The notes beneath the pieces are model-generated. The model saw only the letters and a program-made list of their open reading frames with translations, did no database searches and was not told the origin of the DNA. A DNA stretch of 64,000 nt from contig NZ_QJKD01000004.1 in assembly GCF_003201875.1 (NCBI RefSeq), forward strand, positions 310,001 through 374,000, in the 5' to 3' direction. Shown here in pieces: positions 53,538 to 61,935 of the stretch. This DNA comes from Hungatella effluvii (GTDB taxonomy: Bacteria > Bacillota > Clostridia > Lachnospirales > Lachnospiraceae). Numbering within the stretch: the stretch's first letter is position 1; each line of letters opens with the position of its first letter. A program made the position numbers and the translations under genes.

Positions 53538-53613
53538 CGTAGAAGGAAAATGTTTTTACTCCGCAAAACGCTTCGTTTCACAGGAACGAGAGGATCAATC
53601 AGGAGGAATGAAA

Positions 53614-55050
53614 ATGGAAAGTTTGAATTACGATGCGGTCATCATTGGCGGCGGGGTAACCGGATGCGCGGTAGCCAGGGAACTGTCCCGCTACGAGCTG
53701 TCGGTCTGTGTACTGGAAAAGGAAGAGGATGTGTGCTCAGGTACATCGAAAGCCAACAGCGCCATCGCTCACGCCGGGCATGATGCCACACCAGGCTCCT
53801 TAAAGGCGAAATTCAATGTACAGGGAAGCCAGATGATGGAACCGCTCTCGAAGGAACTGGATTTTGACTACGTGAGAAATGGTTCTCTCGTTCTCTGCTT
53901 CTCAAACGACGATCTCCCGGCGCTTAAAGAGCTCCTGGAAAAGGGAAAATGCAATGGGGTCCAGGGACTGGAGATTATCTCCGGCGATGAAGTCAGAAGG
54001 ATGGAGCCTAACGTGACAGATACCGTGGTGGCAGCGCTCTACGCGCCGACTGGCGGAATTGTCTGCCCCTTTGGCCTTACCATCGCGCTGGCCGAAAACG
54101 CAGCGGACAACGGAGTGGAATTCAAATTTCTGACTGAAGTAAATGAGATTAAGAAAGACGGAGAAGGCTACATCCTGGAGACAGGAAAGGGAGCCATAAC
54201 GACGAAATATATTATCAATGCCGCAGGCGTTTACGCGGACCGCTTCCACAACATGGTCAGCGGAAATAAGATACATATTACCCCGCGCAAGGGCGACTAC
54301 TGCCTGCTGGACAAAGAAGCGGGCGGCCATGTGAGCCATACCATTTTCCAGCTTCCGGGTAAATTGGGAAAGGGCGTTCTGGTATCACCGACGGTCCATG
54401 GCAACCTGCTTACCGGACCGACCGCTGTGGATATCGAGGATAAGGAAGGCAGCGCCACAACGGCGGAAGAGCTGGCATTTGTCATAGAGAAGTCTTCCAT
54501 CGGCGTAAAGAACGTTCCGTTCCGTCAGGTTATTACATCTTTCTCCGGTCTCCGGGCCCATGAGGATGGCGATGATTTCATTATCGGTGAAGCGGAGGAT
54601 GCACCGGGGTTCTTCGACGCGGCCGGCATCGAATCTCCGGGTCTTACCAGTGCACCGGCCATTGGCGTCTATCTGGCAGAGCTTATAGCCGGTAAGGCGG
54701 GAGCCGTTCAGAAGAAGGACTGGAAGCGGGAGCGCAGAGGCATTGTCCGTCCGGAGAAGATGAGTGTGGAAGAGAGAGCGGAGCTGATCCGTCAGAGACC
54801 GGAATACGGCACGATCATCTGCCGCTGTGAAGGTGTCAGCGAAGGCGAGATCATAGATTCCATAAGAAGAACGCTGGGAGCGGTGTCGCTGGACGGCGTG
54901 AAGCGCAGAGTCAGACAGGGCATGGGAAGATGCCAGGCCGGCTTCTGCACGCCGAGGACCATGGAGATCCTGTCCCGAGAGCTTGGAATCACAATGGAAG
55001 AAGTCTGCAAAAATGCGCCCGGATCCAATATGCTGACCGGTCAGAAATAA
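53614..55050 (+). CDS. FAD-dependent oxidoreductase with BFD [2Fe-2S] domain (GlpA/LhgO type)
   Basis: A 478-aa flavoprotein. The N-terminal Rossmann motif is DAVIIGGGVTGCAVARELSRY, and the DAO fold continues to about residue 370 (SGTSKANSAIAHAGHD is typical of GlpA/LhgO proteins). The C-terminal BFD-like domain has Cys403, Cys405, Cys440 and Cys445, placed to bind a [2Fe-2S] cluster. With the next two genes it forms a trio resembling anaerobic glycerol-3-phosphate dehydrogenase, converting G3P to dihydroxyacetone phosphate. I start at ATG 53614, six to seven bases after AGGAGG; ATG 53608 is too close to the ribosome site. Confidence 0.9.
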   Translation: MESLNYDAVIIGGGVTGCAVARELSRYELSVCVLEKEEDVCSGTSKANSAIAHAGHDATPGSLKAKFNVQGSQMMEPLSKELDFDYVRNGSLVLCFSNDDLPALKELLEKGKCNGVQGLEIISGDEVRRMEPNVTDTVVAALYAPTGGIVCPFGLTIALAENAADNGVEFKFLTEVNEIKKDGEGYILETGKGAITTKYIINAAGVYADRFHNMVSGNKIHITPRKGDYCLLDKEAGGHVSHTIFQLPGKLGKGVLVSPTVHGNLLTGPTAVDIEDKEGSATTAEELAFVIEKSSIGVKNVPFRQVITSFSGLRAHEDGDDFIIGEAEDAPGFFDAAGIESPGLTSAPAIGVYLAELIAGKAGAVQKKDWKRERRGIVRPEKMSVEERAELIRQRPEYGTIICRCEGVSEGEIIDSIRRTLGAVSLDGVKRRVRQGMGRCQAGFCTPRTMEILSRELGITMEEVCKNAPGSNMLTGQK

Positions 55051-55063
55051 GGGGGAGAATGAT

Positions 55064-56329
55064 ATGACACAACATGATATCGTAATCATCGGAGGCGGCC
55101 CGGCCGGGCTGGCGGCAGCGGTTGCCGCAAAACGGGCAGGAGCGGAAGATATCCTGATTCTGGAGAGGGACAGCTGCCTGGGAGGTATCTTAAACCAGTG
55201 TATCCACAACGGATTTGGACTTCACACGTTCAAGGAAGAGCTGACCGGACCGGAGTATGCGGCGCGCTATATTGACATGGTAAAAGAGGAGAAGATCCCC
55301 TACAAATTAAATACCATGGTCATTGATATTAATAAAGAGAAGGAAATCACTGTCATCAACCGGGAAGACGGATTGCATGTAATCAAGGCTAAGGCCATCA
55401 TCCTGGCCATGGGCTGCCGGGAACGTCCCCGCGGCGCATTAAACATCCCGGGTTACCGTCCGGCGGGAATCTATTCGGCGGGCACGGCGCAGCGCCTCAT
55501 GAACATCGAGGGCTTCAGCGTGGGCCGTGAGGTCGTGATTCTGGGTTCCGGCGATATCGGACTCATTATGGCAAGAAGAATGACGCTGGAAGGCGCAAAG
55601 GTGAAGGTCGTTGCGGAGCTGATGCCTTATTCCGGCGGCTTAAAGAGAAATATCGTTCAGTGTCTCGACGACTACGGCATCCCGCTGAAGCTCAGCCACA
55701 CTGTGATTGATATTCAGGGAAAAGAGCGGGTAACAGGAATTACTCTGGCAAAGGTAGACGAGAACCGGAAACCGATTCCGGGGACAGAGGAATACTACAG
55801 CTGCGATACCCTTCTTCTCTCCGTGGGACTGATCCCGGAAAATGAGCTTACCAAGGGCATCGGCGCATCCATGAACCGGGTGACTCAGGGGCCGAATGTC
55901 AATGATCAGCTGGAAACTGATACCAGCGGCGTGTTTGCCTGCGGCAACGTGCTTCATGTACATGATCTGGTTGATTACGTTTCCGAGGAGGCGACTCTGG
56001 CCGGCTCCAATGCCGCAGCGTATGTGGGAGCGGGAAGCGAAAAGCAGACGGGTCATATTGTTGTACTGAAAGCGGAGAACGGGGTCCGTTACACGGTTCC
56101 CCAGGCGATTGATATCGATCATATGAATGACAAGGTTACGGTGAGATTCCGTGTGGCCGATGTCTATAAGGACCGCTTTATCAGCGTCTATTACGACGGG
56201 GTGCGTGTGTCGAAAAAGAAGAAAAAAGTCCTCGCGCCAGGTGAGATGGAGCAGGTCGTGTTAAAGAAAGACAGCTTTTCCGGCTGCCCCGACTTAAAAA
56301 ATATTGTGATTTGTACGGAGGTGGAGTAA
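55064..56329 (+). CDS. NAD(P)/FAD oxidoreductase, partner of the BFD flavoprotein
   Basis: A 421-aa pyridine-nucleotide-disulfide-type flavoprotein. FAD motif IVIIGGGPAGLAAAVAAKRAG, second nucleotide-binding motif VVILGSGDIGLIMARRM, and the terminal DTSGVFACGNVLHVHDLVD FAD contact. It probably passes electrons from the preceding dehydrogenase to NAD+ or another carrier. The gap to the previous gene is 13 bp. The start is ATG behind AGGGGGAG. Confidence 0.9.
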   Translation: MTQHDIVIIGGGPAGLAAAVAAKRAGAEDILILERDSCLGGILNQCIHNGFGLHTFKEELTGPEYAARYIDMVKEEKIPYKLNTMVIDINKEKEITVINREDGLHVIKAKAIILAMGCRERPRGALNIPGYRPAGIYSAGTAQRLMNIEGFSVGREVVILGSGDIGLIMARRMTLEGAKVKVVAELMPYSGGLKRNIVQCLDDYGIPLKLSHTVIDIQGKERVTGITLAKVDENRKPIPGTEEYYSCDTLLLSVGLIPENELTKGIGASMNRVTQGPNVNDQLETDTSGVFACGNVLHVHDLVDYVSEEATLAGSNAAAYVGAGSEKQTGHIVVLKAENGVRYTVPQAIDIDHMNDKVTVRFRVADVYKDRFISVYYDGVRVSKKKKKVLAPGEMEQVVLKKDSFSGCPDLKNIVICTEVE

Positions 56330-56330
56330 A

Positions 56331-56708
56331 ATGGAGGTTAGAGAGTTAATCTGTATCGGCTGTCCGCTTGGCTGTCCCCTGACGGTTCGTCTGGAAGGAG
56401 GCGAGGTGGAGGTCTCCGGCAATACGTGTGTGAGAGGCGCCGATTACGCAAAGAAGGAAGTGTTAAGCCCCACCAGGATCGTAACCTCTTCCGTTCACGT
56501 GGCTGGCGGAACTATTGAGATGGTATCCGTTAAGACGGAACATGATATACCGAAGGGCAAGATCTTCGAATGTATGGGTGAGATACGCAAGGTGACGATT
56601 CCGGCCCCTGTGAAGATCGGTGATGTAGTGATAGCGGACTGCGCCGGAACGGGAGTACCCATCGTGGCAACGAAGAACGTGGAGTCAGTAACAGAGCCTG
56701 TGGCATAA
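56331..56708 (+). CDS. DUF1667 protein
   Basis: A 125-aa protein of the DUF1667 family. Four cysteines near the N-terminus (Cys8, Cys11, Cys15 and Cys33 in LICIGCPLGCPL and NTCVRG) could hold an iron-sulfur cluster or zinc. The gene starts 1 bp after the preceding stop and always seems to accompany this kind of flavoprotein pair, so a role in electron transfer is likely. Nothing biochemical is established as far as I know. Confidence 0.88.
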   Translation: MEVRELICIGCPLGCPLTVRLEGGEVEVSGNTCVRGADYAKKEVLSPTRIVTSSVHVAGGTIEMVSVKTEHDIPKGKIFECMGEIRKVTIPAPVKIGDVVIADCAGTGVPIVATKNVESVTEPVA

Positions 56709-56740
56709 AAGACCTTAAACAGAAAGGAATCAGAAGACAT

Positions 56741-57370
56741 ATGAGATGGAATATCAACAGATTTTTTAATCCGGAGAACCGGTTCTGGGCATTTATGGAG
56801 AGGGTGACGGATATCTGTGTTCTCAGTTTCTTCTGGTTCCTTTTCAGCATCCCGGTGGTGACTGCGGGCGCGGCGACCACCGCCCTGTTTCAGTATACGC
56901 TTCGTCTGACGGCGGACGAGGAGGGATACGTCTGGAAGACCTTCCGGGAGGGCTTTAAGAAGAATTTTGGCCAGGCCACCATTCTCTGGATCGGCGCAGT
57001 CCTCGTGGGGGCATTTCTGGCGTTTGATTTATGGTGCTGCCAGTTTCTCGCCCCGCTGGGGGCGGTTCGCTTCTTTGCATTTTTCCTGCTGATCGGCGCT
57101 ATTTTCGTCTATTTATTAACAATGATTTATCTGTTTCCCCTCCTCGCTTTCTTTCATGTCGATACCAGAAAAGTGATAAGGGATTCTTTCGTCATGTCCG
57201 TCGGAAATCTTCACGTTTCTGTAACAATCCTTGTGATATATGGAATTACAGCGGTTGTAACGTATTTCTTCCCCATGCTTTTTATGTTCTGGTTTGCTCT
57301 TGGCAGCTATGTGGCATCATTTTTTTACCGTTTTATTTTCTATAAATACATAAAAGATGACGAAGAGTAA
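56741..57370 (+). CDS. YesL-family membrane protein (DUF624)
   Basis: A 209-aa protein with about five hydrophobic segments. WNINRFFNPENRFWAFMERVTDICVLSFFWFLFSIPVVTAGAATTAL is the family's N-terminal hallmark. YesL proteins are usually encoded beside sugar ABC importers and YesMN-type regulators, and their role is not known. Here it lies between the G3P oxidoreductase trio and the Ugp-like importer. The start is ATG at 56741 behind AAAGGAATC. Confidence 0.88.
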   Translation: MRWNINRFFNPENRFWAFMERVTDICVLSFFWFLFSIPVVTAGAATTALFQYTLRLTADEEGYVWKTFREGFKKNFGQATILWIGAVLVGAFLAFDLWCCQFLAPLGAVRFFAFFLLIGAIFVYLLTMIYLFPLLAFFHVDTRKVIRDSFVMSVGNLHVSVTILVIYGITAVVTYFFPMLFMFWFALGSYVASFFYRFIFYKYIKDDEE

Positions 57371-57468
57371 ATGGTAAAAATTGTTAAAAAAAAGTCAATT
57401 TTTATGAAAAGGAAATAAAAAGAGAAAAGAAAAAATAAAAAAATTATGCAAAATAGATAAAGAATTAC

Positions 57469-57497
57469 TTGCATAATGGAATAATCTATGATACCAT
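57469..57497 (+). promoter_or_regulatory. Tentative promoter of the Ugp-like operon
   Basis: TTGCAT (57469-57474), 17 bp, TACCAT (57492-57497). A competing -10, TATGAT at 57487-57492, overlaps. The region from 57371 to 57684 has no gene; its first 100 bp are purine- and A-rich. Confidence 0.4.
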
Positions 57498-57524
57498 AGT
57501 TCTATCAGAAAAGAATATGGGTTG

Positions 57525-57603
57525 CTTGAGAGAGACTGAGATCGGAGCAAGTGTAGGATGCATATGAGCAATATGCTTTCGGCGCATGCACAATCTCTTT
57601 TTT
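57525..57603 (+). ncRNA. Leader with terminator-like structure (leader D)
   Basis: CTTGAGAGAGACTGAGAT resembles the 5' block of leaders A and B. GAGAT (57538-57542) can pair with ATCTC (57593-57597), followed by six T residues, with a perfect inner hairpin GCATAT-GAGCA-ATATGC. It is less certain than A and B because the stem is short. Confidence 0.45.
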
Positions 57604-57684
57604 ATTGCTGTTTTTTCGCCGGGAGGAGTCGTAACCTTCGGGCGGAAGGGTCTCAGAGGGCAACGGAAGGGAGTCGTAAAAGAC

Positions 57685-59037
57685 ATGAAAAAAAGGGGTA
57701 TCGCATTATTAATGGTGGCTGCAATGATGGCAGGAACACTGAGTGGATGCAGCGGCGGAGGTTCCACCGGCAAGGCTGGAGCAGGCGGGCAGACAGAGGC
57801 ACAGACCGTGGCGGAGGTAGATCCGTCCCTGTATGAGGTGACGGAGCCGATCACCATCAAGTGGTGGCACGCGCTGGAGGAACAGTATTCCGAGACCGTG
57901 CAAAAGGTCGTGGACGACTTCAACAAATCACAGGATATGATCACAGTGGAAGCCGAATACATCGGAAGCTACAAGAAATTAAATGAGGCTCTGGTAGCGG
58001 CCCATGCGGCGGGGACCGATCTTCCGGCAATTACGGTTGCCAATACTCCTTACGTGGCGGAATACGGTGCAGGCGGTCTGACTGAGGACTTAACACCCTA
58101 TATCCAGGCCAGCGGCTATGATTTAAAGGACTTCGGCGAAGGCATGATAACGGCTTCCAGCTACAACGGCAAGCAGGTATCCCTTCCCTTCCTGATCTCC
58201 ACGCAGATCGTTTACTACAACAAAGATATGGCGGACGAGCTGGGCATTGAGATTCCGGAGAAGTGGGATGACATGGATGCATTCCTTGAGAAGACCTCCA
58301 AGGTCAATGATGACGGAACGACGGCGGTGTACGGAACCATTATGCCGGGATGGGATCAGTGGTATTATGAGACCTTCTACTTAAATCAGGGTGTGAAGAT
58401 CATCAATGATGACCAGGTAACCACAGACTTAGGCGATGAGAAGGCGGTGGAGATCGCGGCCAAGATTAAAGAGTGGTGCGATAAGGGCTATACATACTGG
58501 ACAGGAACCGCGGATGACGCGTCCTCCATTATGCGTCAGCACTTTATCGACGGCGAGGCATTTTCCGTTGTACATACAAGCTCCCTGTATACGAACTATT
58601 TGAGCCAGTGTAATTTCGAGATCGGTATGGCATGGCTTCCGGGCGGCGAGACGAAGAACCAGGAGATCGGCGGCTGCGTGCTGTTAATCCCATCCAAGAA
58701 CGATCAGGCTACGAAGAACGCGGCATGGCAGTTTATGCAGTACTTATGCAGCAAGGAAGTAAACTTAACATGGGCAAGAGGAACCGGATATATCCCGACC
58801 AGGAAGTCCGTGCTCACAACCGATGAAGGCAAGGCATTCTTAGAGGAGAAGCCGGCATTCCAGTGTATTTTCGATAATCTGGACCTGATTCAGCCGAGAA
58901 TCCAGCACAAGGCATGGTCCCAGATGGCTAATATCTGGAAGAACGACATGGCACAGCTCATGCTGGAAGGCGGAGACGCACAGGAATCCATGGAAAAGAT
59001 GGCCGAGGAAATTGATGACGTATTAGGAGATTCCTGA
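57685..59037 (+). CDS. ABC transporter solute-binding lipoprotein (UgpB-like)
   Basis: A 450-aa family 1 binding protein with lipobox LSG-Cys. The mature start ITIKWWHALEEQYSETVQKVVDDFN and the segments SLPFLISTQIVYYNKDM and GWDQWYYETFYLNQG resemble UgpB of glycerol-3-phosphate importers. The downstream glycerophosphodiesterase supports G3P or a glycerophosphodiester as substrate (inference). The start is ATG at 57685 behind GGAAGGGAG; the frame extends to 57586 through the leader hairpin. Confidence 0.9.
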   Translation: MKKRGIALLMVAAMMAGTLSGCSGGGSTGKAGAGGQTEAQTVAEVDPSLYEVTEPITIKWWHALEEQYSETVQKVVDDFNKSQDMITVEAEYIGSYKKLNEALVAAHAAGTDLPAITVANTPYVAEYGAGGLTEDLTPYIQASGYDLKDFGEGMITASSYNGKQVSLPFLISTQIVYYNKDMADELGIEIPEKWDDMDAFLEKTSKVNDDGTTAVYGTIMPGWDQWYYETFYLNQGVKIINDDQVTTDLGDEKAVEIAAKIKEWCDKGYTYWTGTADDASSIMRQHFIDGEAFSVVHTSSLYTNYLSQCNFEIGMAWLPGGETKNQEIGGCVLLIPSKNDQATKNAAWQFMQYLCSKEVNLTWARGTGYIPTRKSVLTTDEGKAFLEEKPAFQCIFDNLDLIQPRIQHKAWSQMANIWKNDMAQLMLEGGDAQESMEKMAEEIDDVLGDS

Positions 59038-59059
59038 TGCAGTCAGGCGGGGGTATCAT

Positions 59060-59968
59060 ATGAAAGAGAAAAAACATATCAATCCAAGAAAAGTATCCGC
59101 AATGAAGGATTTTGCCTGTGTACTTCCGGTACTGATTTTCCTGGCGGTATTTACTTACTATCCGATTGCGGAGCTGTTCCGGATCAGCTTTACCGACTGG
59201 AACATGTTAAATGATACGTGGCACTATGTCGGCTTTAAGAACTGGAAATGGCTGTTCGGTGGGTCCGGTACCAAGTATCTCTGGAACTCCCTGAAGGTCA
59301 CGATTCTCTATTCGGCCGGTGAGATCTTCATCACGCTGGTGGGGGGCATGATCTTCGCCCTGATCTTCAACCGAATGACGAAGGGGTTCTCCGCCATGAG
59401 AGCCATCGTCTTTATGCCGAAATACGTGGCGATGTCCTCCGCAGCCGTTGTGTTCTTATGGATTTTAAATACGGACGGCGGTATCTTAAACTACCTCTTA
59501 TCCCTGGTTGGAATCAGTAAAGTAGACTGGCTGGGCAACCGACACACCGCTCTGCTCTCGGTCCTGATGCTGACCGGATGGCGGTGCGTGGGATATGGAA
59601 TGATGGTGTATTTGTCTGCCATGATGGGCATTTCCACGGACTATTACGAAGCGGCCTCCCTGGATGGGGCCAATGCGGTACAGCGGTTCTTTAAGATCAC
59701 GATTCCGATGCTGTCGCCGACCACACTGTTTTTATTTGTCACCACCTTCCTTTCTTCCATGAAGGTGTTCCAGTCTGTAGATATTCTGACACAGGGAGGC
59801 CCGTACCGTTCGACCGAAGTGTTCGTGTATAACATTTACCGTTATGCGATGGAAGACTTCCGGATGGACCGCGCTTCCACAGTGGCGATCTTCTTCTTCC
59901 TGCTTCTGCTGGTGGTGACGGTGGCTACCATGAAGGTATCTAACGGCAACGTGACGTACGATTCATAG
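59060..59968 (+). CDS. ABC transporter permease (UgpA-like)
   Basis: A 302-aa permease with six membrane segments; FTDWNMLNDTWHYVGFKNW is typical of the first periplasmic loop, and the EAA loop is YEAASLDGANAVQRFF. It pairs with the next gene. The start is ATG at 59060, behind a weak GGGGGTAT site. Confidence 0.9.
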   Translation: MKEKKHINPRKVSAMKDFACVLPVLIFLAVFTYYPIAELFRISFTDWNMLNDTWHYVGFKNWKWLFGGSGTKYLWNSLKVTILYSAGEIFITLVGGMIFALIFNRMTKGFSAMRAIVFMPKYVAMSSAAVVFLWILNTDGGILNYLLSLVGISKVDWLGNRHTALLSVLMLTGWRCVGYGMMVYLSAMMGISTDYYEAASLDGANAVQRFFKITIPMLSPTTLFLFVTTFLSSMKVFQSVDILTQGGPYRSTEVFVYNIYRYAMEDFRMDRASTVAIFFFLLLLVVTVATMKVSNGNVTYDS

Positions 59969-59978
59969 GGGGGACAAC

Positions 59979-60860
59979 ATGGAGAAACATATAATGAAGG
60001 ACGGACGGGATATTAACCGTACCGCCAGGAGAAAAAAGGCGACGATTACGGCAGTTCAGTGGGTTCTTGCCATCATCGTCCTGATTATCATCGTGTTCCC
60101 GATCTACTGGATGCTGGTATCTTCCGTGAAATCCCAGGAGGAGATTCTGCTTCCGGTACCGACCTTATGGCCGAAGGAATTCCACTTCGAGAACTATATC
60201 AATGTATTAAAAAAGGGCAATTTCGCCAGATACTATTTCAATACGGCTGTCATGACGGCCGGTATCCTGATCGGACAGGTCGTGACCGGTATCTTCGCGG
60301 GTTACGGATTTTCCAAGGGCAGATTTAAAGGCCAGAACTTCTGCTTCATCATCGTTCTGGGCGCCCTGATGATTCCGCTCCAGGTTACGTTTATTCCGAT
60401 CTATATCATGATGGCAAACTGGGGAATGTCGGATACCTTCTTAGGTCTGATTCTTCCGGAAGCCGTGTCGCCGTATTACATCTTCATGCTGCGCCAGACC
60501 TTTATGGCGATTGACGACAGCTATATCGAGGCGGCCAGAATCGACGGGCTGGGCCGTGTGGGAATTATCACAAAGATTTTGGCCCCCATGTGCCGCTCCA
60601 CGTTATTTACGGTTACGCTGGTGACCTTTACCAATGGCTGGAATGCTTACTTCTGGCCGAAGATCATCGCCAAGGGCGAGAAGCGCCGTGTGCTTACAGT
60701 CGGACTTGCCTATTTAAAGAATACCTTTGCCGGTGCTGAATCCATGAATAACCATGAGATCATGGCCGGCGCGGTGATGGCGGTTGTACCTGTCATCATC
60801 CTGTTCTTCATTTTCCAGAAATACATGCTGACCGGATACTCCAAGGCAGCCATGAAATAA
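59979..60860 (+). CDS. ABC transporter permease (UgpE-like)
   Basis: A 293-aa permease with six membrane segments, VFPIYWMLVSSVKSQEEI at the first membrane segment and EAA loop IEAARIDGLGRVGIIT. TFTNGWNAYFWPKII is typical of UgpE. No ugpC-type ATPase follows. It ends 18 bp before the phosphodiesterase gene. Confidence 0.9.
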   Translation: MEKHIMKDGRDINRTARRKKATITAVQWVLAIIVLIIIVFPIYWMLVSSVKSQEEILLPVPTLWPKEFHFENYINVLKKGNFARYYFNTAVMTAGILIGQVVTGIFAGYGFSKGRFKGQNFCFIIVLGALMIPLQVTFIPIYIMMANWGMSDTFLGLILPEAVSPYYIFMLRQTFMAIDDSYIEAARIDGLGRVGIITKILAPMCRSTLFTVTLVTFTNGWNAYFWPKIIAKGEKRRVLTVGLAYLKNTFAGAESMNNHEIMAGAVMAVVPVIILFFIFQKYMLTGYSKAAMK

Positions 60861-60878
60861 GAAACCGGGGGAATCAAC

Positions 60879-61607
60879 ATGAAAGTGTACGCACACAGAG
60901 GTTACAGCGGAAGATATCCGGAGAACACCATGCTGTCGTTTCAGAAGGCGGCGGAGACCGGATGCGACGGAATCGAGCTGGATGTACAGCTGACCAGGGA
61001 CGGTACCGTGGTGGTGATCCATGACGAAGCCGTTGACCGGACGACAGATGGAACGGGCCTGGTGAAGGATTATACCTTTGAGGAGTTAAGAAAACTGGAC
61101 GCAGGAACAATTAAGGGAGGCCGATACGGCTTCTGCCCGGTCCCTTCCTTTGAGGAGTATTGTGAATGGGCCAGCCAGTACGGGTTTGTGACAAATGTGG
61201 AGATTAAGACCGGGGTGTACTATTATGAAGATATTGAGGAAAAGACCCTGGATATTATTAAGAAGTACCATTTAGAGGACAGAGTCATGTTCTCGTCCTT
61301 CAACCACCTGTCTCTGGAGCGGCTGAAGGAGCTGGCGCCGGATATTCCGCGCGGAGCCTTACTGGAGCATGCCGGCTTAGGAAATGCGGGGTATTACTGC
61401 AGCCGCTACGGCTATGCCTGTTACCACCCGGGGATCAGGGGACTTACGGAGGAGACCGTCAGAAACTGCAGGGACCATGGAATCGGTGTAAATGTCTGGA
61501 CCATCAACGACATGGAAAGCCTGGAAAACACTTACGAGTGGGGATGCAGCGGAATCTTCACAAACTACCCGGAGATCTGCAAGAGCTGGCTGGATCATAA
61601 AGGCTGA
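60879..61607 (+). CDS. ugpQ: Glycerophosphodiester phosphodiesterase
   Basis: A 242-aa GDPD-family enzyme without a signal peptide, thus cytoplasmic. The catalytic pair is in AHRGYSGRYPENT (His6, Arg7, Glu15), metal ligands in GIELDVQ (Glu38, Asp40), and the second His in VIHDEAVDRTT. It cleaves imported glycerophosphodiesters to G3P plus an alcohol, feeding the oxidoreductase trio upstream. The start is ATG behind GGGGGAAT. The symbol is given by context and family. Confidence 0.9.
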   Translation: MKVYAHRGYSGRYPENTMLSFQKAAETGCDGIELDVQLTRDGTVVVIHDEAVDRTTDGTGLVKDYTFEELRKLDAGTIKGGRYGFCPVPSFEEYCEWASQYGFVTNVEIKTGVYYYEDIEEKTLDIIKKYHLEDRVMFSSFNHLSLERLKELAPDIPRGALLEHAGLGNAGYYCSRYGYACYHPGIRGLTEETVRNCRDHGIGVNVWTINDMESLENTYEWGCSGIFTNYPEICKSWLDHKG

Positions 61608-61644
61608 CTGCAGAGACCGGAAGCTGTCAGTAAAAAAATTACAG

Positions 61645-61690
61645 AAATAAGGATTTAAGACGATTCAACCGTTTTAAATCCTTATTTGAT
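61645..61690 (+). terminator. Terminator of the Ugp-like operon
   Basis: A perfect 14-bp stem (61645-61658 with 61674-61687) whose 3' arm ends in TTATTTGAT. The A/T-rich stem also works for the opposite strand. Confidence 0.65.
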
Positions 61691-61805
61691 ATGAGAAAGG
61701 GACTTTATATGAACCGCCAGAGCAGGCCGGACGGAGGAGACGGACAAATGGGCCTTGAACTGTAACGGCAATTTTCACAGAAATAACAAAAATTCGGATT
61801 ATTAC

Positions 61806-61834
61806 TTGACTCTGTGGAAAAGGATTGCTAAAGT
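61806..61834 (+). promoter_or_regulatory. Tentative promoter of the FAH-family gene
   Basis: TTGACT (61806-61811) with TAAAGT at 61829-61834 (17-bp spacing). TATAAG at 61834-61839 is an alternative -10 but with 22-bp spacing. Confidence 0.4.
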
Positions 61835-61935
61835 ATAAGAAGTTGGGAAAAATTTTCCGGCCGTCTTCGGATGCGCCGCGGACGCGGTTTCGCCGTATAC
61901 GGGAAAACCGTGGTTCATGTAAGGGAGGAAGTACG

